Shown here: positions 60,628-64,000 of the stretch, piece after piece
Numbering within the stretch: position 1 is the stretch's first letter
Layout of the letters: every line of letters starts with the position of its first letter
Source of the DNA: Pedobacter foliorum
GTDB lineage: Bacteria; Bacteroidota; Bacteroidia; Sphingobacteriales; Sphingobacteriaceae
DNA length: 64,000 nucleotides
Direction: 5' to 3'
Assembly: GCF_013266735.1 (NCBI RefSeq)
Contig: NZ_JABSNU010000006.1
Location: 62,001 to 126,000 of the forward strand
Notes under the pieces: model-generated
What the model was told of the DNA's origin: nothing
Databases searched by the model: none
The model's input: only the letters and a program-made list of their open reading frames with translations
Made by a program: the position numbers and the translations under genes

Positions 60628-61776
60628 TTAAAGCGCCTTTAAATACAGTTGTTTAAAATCCTCTCTACTTACCGGCTTAGGGTTATTTGGATGTGCAAAA
60701 TCGGCTAAGGCTAGATCTGCAAGTGTTTCTATGTGTTCAGGTTTTACACCAATATCTCTTAAATGATGAGGAATATTTACTTTGGTATTGAGTTCGAAAA
60801 GATATTTCACAACAGCTTCACCCGTTTCATCCTTTAATTCCAGAGTTCTGGCTATTCTGCGGAATTTATCTTCAAAACCCGCGATATTAAATTCCATTCC
60901 ATAAGGGATGTTGACCGCATTAGCCAAACCATGATGTGTATCAAGCAGCGAAGAAAGTGGATGTGCAAGAGAATGTACCACACCTAATCCTTTTTGAAAA
61001 GCAATTGCACCCATCATAGATGCCATCAGCATTTTACTTCTGCTTTCTATATCAGGCTTGTTTGTAGCCCTTTCCAACGAATCCTTTATTAACGAGATGC
61101 CCTCTAGCGCAATACCATCGCACAAAGGATGCGGATTTTTTGCCAAAAAGGCTTCCATATTATGGGTAAGTGCATCCATCCCTGTTGCAGCGGTAATAAA
61201 GGGAGGTAAGTCCATTGTAAGTACCGGATCGGCAAATACAATCTGGGCCATCAGTTTTGGTGAGAACAGAATCTTTTTTTGATGTGTTTCATCGTCAGCA
61301 ATAATGGCACTTCTACCTACTTCACTACCAGTTCCTGAAGTGGTTGGAATGGTTATAAAATGGGGAACATCATTGGTCACATATATATCACCCCCAATCA
61401 AATCATCGTACTTAAATAGATCCTCTCGGTGATTTACTCTTAATACAATTGCTCTGGCTACATCCAAAGCTGCACCACCCCCAATACCGATAATGCTATC
61501 TCTGGAAGTATTATCCCACACATCTCCACCCTTATAAACATCACTTTTAACAGGGTTTTTATGAATATCACTAAATACCTCTACAGAAATATGATGCGCT
61601 TGCAGATCGTTTACAATAGCTTTAAAAAATGGCAATGAAGCAATTGTTGGGTCGGTAACGATCATTGGACGCTTTAATCCGTTCTTTTGTAAATAGGCTG
61701 GTAATTCCTTTATAGCTCCGGCTCCAAAACGAATGGTAGTTGGAAAATTATACTGATATACTTTATCGAATGTCAT
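60628..61776 (-). CDS. Iron-containing alcohol dehydrogenase
   Basis: A 382-residue group III alcohol dehydrogenase. The NAD-binding GIGGGAALDVAR segment lies near 97, TTSGTGSEV near 145, and the metal ligands are in GMDALTHNMEAF (near 194-205), HSLAHPLS (near 265) and HHGLANA (near 278). It oxidises a primary alcohol to an aldehyde. This activity is not part of the putrescine Puu pathway (which uses an amine oxidase) and points to an amino alcohol, such as ethanolamine, as the substrate. It lies 36 nt downstream of the ligase gene. Confidence 0.9.
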   Translation of the reverse strand: MTFDKVYQYNFPTTIRFGAGAIKELPAYLQKNGLKRPMIVTDPTIASLPFFKAIVNDLQAHHISVEVFSDIHKNPVKSDVYKGGDVWDNTSRDSIIGIGGGAALDVARAIVLRVNHREDLFKYDDLIGGDIYVTNDVPHFITIPTTSGTGSEVGRSAIIADDETHQKKILFSPKLMAQIVFADPVLTMDLPPFITAATGMDALTHNMEAFLAKNPHPLCDGIALEGISLIKDSLERATNKPDIESRSKMLMASMMGAIAFQKGLGVVHSLAHPLSSLLDTHHGLANAVNIPYGMEFNIAGFEDKFRRIARTLELKDETGEAVVKYLFELNTKVNIPHHLRDIGVKPEHIETLADLALADFAHPNNPKPVSREDFKQLYLKAL

Positions 61777-61812
61777 ATCTATTATTACTAAATAATCACT
61801 TAATGTTTGGGG

Positions 61813-63171
61813 TTAAATAATTTCAAAGTAGCGTTTAAGCTCCCAATCTGTTACTACTTTGGCGTACTGTTTCCATTCCCACTCTCTTGTTAACGTAAAA
61901 TGCTCAACAAACTGATCGCCAAACAGCTCTTTTGCTACTGCCGAATGCTTCATTTTTTGGGTTGCCTCATGAAGATTAGGTGGTAATACGCCGTTTGAAA
62001 GATCTTTGTAGCCGTTCCCTTCTGTAGCCTCCTTTTCTAGTTTCATTTTGTTTTTAACTCCATATAAACCAGCTGCAAGGCAAGCTGCCAAGGCCAAATA
62101 AGGATTGGTATCAGAACCTACAACTCTTGTTTCTAAGCGTGTGGCTTTTGCATTGCAAGGTAATGCCCTTAAGGCAACTGTTCTATTATCGATACCCCAG
62201 GTTAAAGTAGTGGGTGCCCATGCTCCTTCTACCAATCGCTTATAACTGTTAATAGTCGGAGCAATCATTGGCAAGATTTGTGGCAGACAATGCAACTGAC
62301 CAGCTATATAGCTTTTCATCAGATCACTCATTTTATGAGGATCCTTTTCATCGTAAAACAGGTTCTTCTTAGCATCCTTATCCCACAAACTTTGATGTAC
62401 GTGACCGCTACAACCCGGTAAATTTTCGGTGATTTTTGCCATAAACGTAGCCAGTACACCATGTTTATAAGCAATCTCTTTTACCGAAGTCTTAAACAAC
62501 ACTGCCTGATCTGCAGCCTGCAGAACCGGAGCATACTTAATAGCAGCTTCATAAACTCCCGGTCCGGTTTCTGTATGCAAGCCCTCTATAGGTATTCCAA
62601 ATTTGCAGAGCAGATCAAAAAGATCGCTCATGTATTCATTTTTTAATGTGCTACGTAAAATAGAATAGCCAAACATTCCCGGAGTTAGCGGTGTAAGGTT
62701 TTGATACCCTTTTTGATGAGCCGTTTCTGGGGTTTCAGCAAAATTGAACCATTCAAATTCCTGTGAGAAATAGGGAAGAAAACCATTTTGTTCTGTATCT
62801 GCCAATACCTTACGCAACAACTGTCGCGGACAAGTGTAACCTGCCTTTTCAGTGTCATCAACAAAATCGCCTAGAAAAAAAGGAATATCATTTTCCCACG
62901 GTATTTTACGGAAAGTGCTCAGATCAAGTTTTACCAGTGCATCCGGATATCCCGTATGCCAGCCTGTAAACTTTACGTTGTCGTAAGCAACATCGCCCAT
63001 ATCCCATCCAAAAGTAACATCGCAAAATCCTAGTCTACCTTCTGCAACAGAGGTAAACTTTTCTGCAGAGATGTACTTGCCCCTTAATACGCCATCAATA
63101 TCGGCAACGGCTAATTTTACTTTACCTGATGGATGCTGCTTTACATATGCTAATATTTCTTGTGTTGTCAT
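61813..63171 (-). CDS. Glutamine-synthetase-like gamma-glutamyl-amine ligase
   Basis: A 452-residue protein of the glutamine synthetase fold, closer to PuuA/GlnA4-type ligases than to housekeeping GlnA. Seen are TETGPGVYEAA near 200 (metal-binding Glu), CSGHVHQSLWD near 256, NSYKRLVEGAWAP near 309 with the glutamate-binding region, and ATRLETRVVGSDTNPY near 345. It probably joins glutamate to an amine with ATP. The gene overlaps the permease stop by 4 nt, so uptake and activation are coupled. Ethanolamine is the most likely amine; other amino alcohols remain possible. Confidence 0.88.
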   Translation of the reverse strand: MTTQEILAYVKQHPSGKVKLAVADIDGVLRGKYISAEKFTSVAEGRLGFCDVTFGWDMGDVAYDNVKFTGWHTGYPDALVKLDLSTFRKIPWENDIPFFLGDFVDDTEKAGYTCPRQLLRKVLADTEQNGFLPYFSQEFEWFNFAETPETAHQKGYQNLTPLTPGMFGYSILRSTLKNEYMSDLFDLLCKFGIPIEGLHTETGPGVYEAAIKYAPVLQAADQAVLFKTSVKEIAYKHGVLATFMAKITENLPGCSGHVHQSLWDKDAKKNLFYDEKDPHKMSDLMKSYIAGQLHCLPQILPMIAPTINSYKRLVEGAWAPTTLTWGIDNRTVALRALPCNAKATRLETRVVGSDTNPYLALAACLAAGLYGVKNKMKLEKEATEGNGYKDLSNGVLPPNLHEATQKMKHSAVAKELFGDQFVEHFTLTREWEWKQYAKVVTDWELKRYFEII

Positions 63172-64000
63172 GCATGAGATGGTTTAAAGATTCTGTACAG
63201 CAAAAAGGTTACTATCAATATGGAGAAATAAATAAGTCCTAGTTTAAAATTGAAAATGAACATCGCAACAATGGATACCGTTGCAATAATTAATGAGATA
63301 ACCGGAAATGCCGGATAAAATGGAGCCCGAAAAGGTCGTGGAAGCTCAGGTTCCTTTTTTCTCAGAATAATAATAGATATCATGGAAATGATATACAGCG
63401 TAAGCGCCCCAAAAACTGAGACTATAATAATCTCTGCAGTTTTACCCGAAAGCAATGCCAGAATACCAATTACCATATTTCCCATCAATGCATTTGCAGG
63501 AGTATGGAAACGTGGAGATATTTTGCCCAAAAACGACGGTATGTTATGCACCCTACCCATTTCATAAGTTGATCTTCCGGCTGCAAGTATCAATCCATGA
63601 AAAGAGGCAACCAATCCAAACAAACCAACGGTAATCAGCAAATGATACATGAGGTGATTACTTCCTGTAATTTTCGCCAGTGCAAGGGGAAGCGGTGAGT
63701 CTGAGGTTTCTCCACTTATTCCATTTTTGTAAACTATTGCTTCCCATCCGGCAATGCCTGTTGCCGCGATGAATATTAATATACACAGTATTGCTAGTGT
63801 GAATATGGCCCATCCAAATCCTTTACTTATATCTTTTTGCGGGTTCTTAGTTTCTTCGGCCACATTAGCAATCCCTTCAATCCCCAGAAAGAACCAGATG
63901 GCGAAAGGAATAGCGGCAAATACACCTCCCCAGCCATTAGGCATTGCGTTGTGGGTAAGGTTTGCAACTTCAAACTTTGGCAATGCGATTCCCGAAAACA
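63168..64000 (-). CDS. APC-family permease, ethanolamine-permease-like (cut by window edge)
   Basis: The frame is open to the right edge (FSGIALPKFEV ... ); its true start lies outside the window, so the apparent start at 63983 (a TTG codon) is internal. About seven hydrophobic helices are visible. The segment FAAIPFAIWFFLGIEGIANVAEETKNP near the start is typical of the ethanolamine permease branch of the APC superfamily, together with GRSTYEMGR and SPRFHTPANALMGN. It should bring the amine into the cell for the ligase encoded next to it. Confidence 0.85.
   Translation of the reverse strand, partial: FSGIALPKFEVANLTHNAMPNGWGGVFAAIPFAIWFFLGIEGIANVAEETKNPQKDISKGFGWAIFTLAILCILIFIAATGIAGWEAIVYKNGISGETSDSPLPLALAKITGSNHLMYHLLITVGLFGLVASFHGLILAAGRSTYEMGRVHNIPSFLGKISPRFHTPANALMGNMVIGILALLSGKTAEIIIVSVFGALTLYIISMISIIILRKKEPELPRPFRAPFYPAFPVISLIIATVSIVAMFIFNFKLGLIYFSILIVTFLLYRIFKPSHA

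Noticed and set aside
58534..63171. Reading the operon as the putrescine Puu pathway
   Set aside because: No PuuB-like amine oxidase or GABA transaminase is present, and an alcohol dehydrogenase takes that place.

Overview
The window looks like chromosomal DNA of a Bacteroidota member, most likely a Sphingobacteriaceae organism close to Pedobacter. This is inferred from AT-rich DNA, TonB-dependent receptors with carboxypeptidase-like N-terminal domains, DUF4249 and DUF4468 proteins, LytTR regulators, near absence of Shine-Dalgarno sequences and several matches to the Bacteroidota promoter pattern (TTTG, about 19-23 bases, TAnnTTTG). No rRNA, tRNA, CRISPR array or insertion sequence was recognised. 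Nearly all reading frames are intact.

Layout. 1-10.6 kb: edge of a large secreted protein, a one-repeat DUF1456 protein, a DbpA-type RNA helicase, a YkuK-type RNase H-like protein, a DUF4468 protein, an ammonium transporter/porin pair behind an extremely biased leader, an SRPBCC protein, a GH20 hexosaminidase and a YhcC-type radical SAM protein. 10.65-28.5 kb: a single tightly coupled nine-gene operon on the minus strand for a secondary lipid. It encodes two large iterative-type polyketide/fatty-acid synthases (tandem PfaD-like barrels-KS-AT-ACP-ACP-KR, and KS-AT-DH-PPTase), a free ACP, an alpha/beta hydrolase, two GT1 glycosyltransferases, two condensation-fold O-acyltransferases and a membrane protein. 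Together they suggest an acylated glycolipid whose structure cannot be read from sequence.

29-30.8 kb: an OmpA-like lipoprotein and two small exported proteins. 30.9-41.2 kb: a plus-strand operon for Ser/Thr phospho-signalling coupled to wall synthesis: FHA-like protein, 29-residue membrane microprotein, PP2C phosphatase, a SEDS-transpeptidase fusion of 1341 residues, FHA protein and two tandem kinases. Its order closely parallels the mycobacterial fhaA-fhaB-pstP-rodA-pbpA-pknA-pknB operon. 41.2-47.3 kb: a membrane LytTR regulator, a TonB receptor, a beta-helix lipoprotein and a dihaem cytochrome.

47.3-58.4 kb, minus strand: a TonB receptor/DUF4249 lipoprotein pair, a GH116-like glycosidase, and a LytS/LytR pair followed by a TonB receptor, a TPR-like protein and a small membrane protein. 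58.5-64 kb: an operon of permease (cut by the window edge), glutamine-synthetase-like ligase, iron alcohol dehydrogenase, class I amidotransferase hydrolase and aldehyde dehydrogenase. This combination fits gamma-glutamylation-dependent catabolism of an amino alcohol, most likely ethanolamine.
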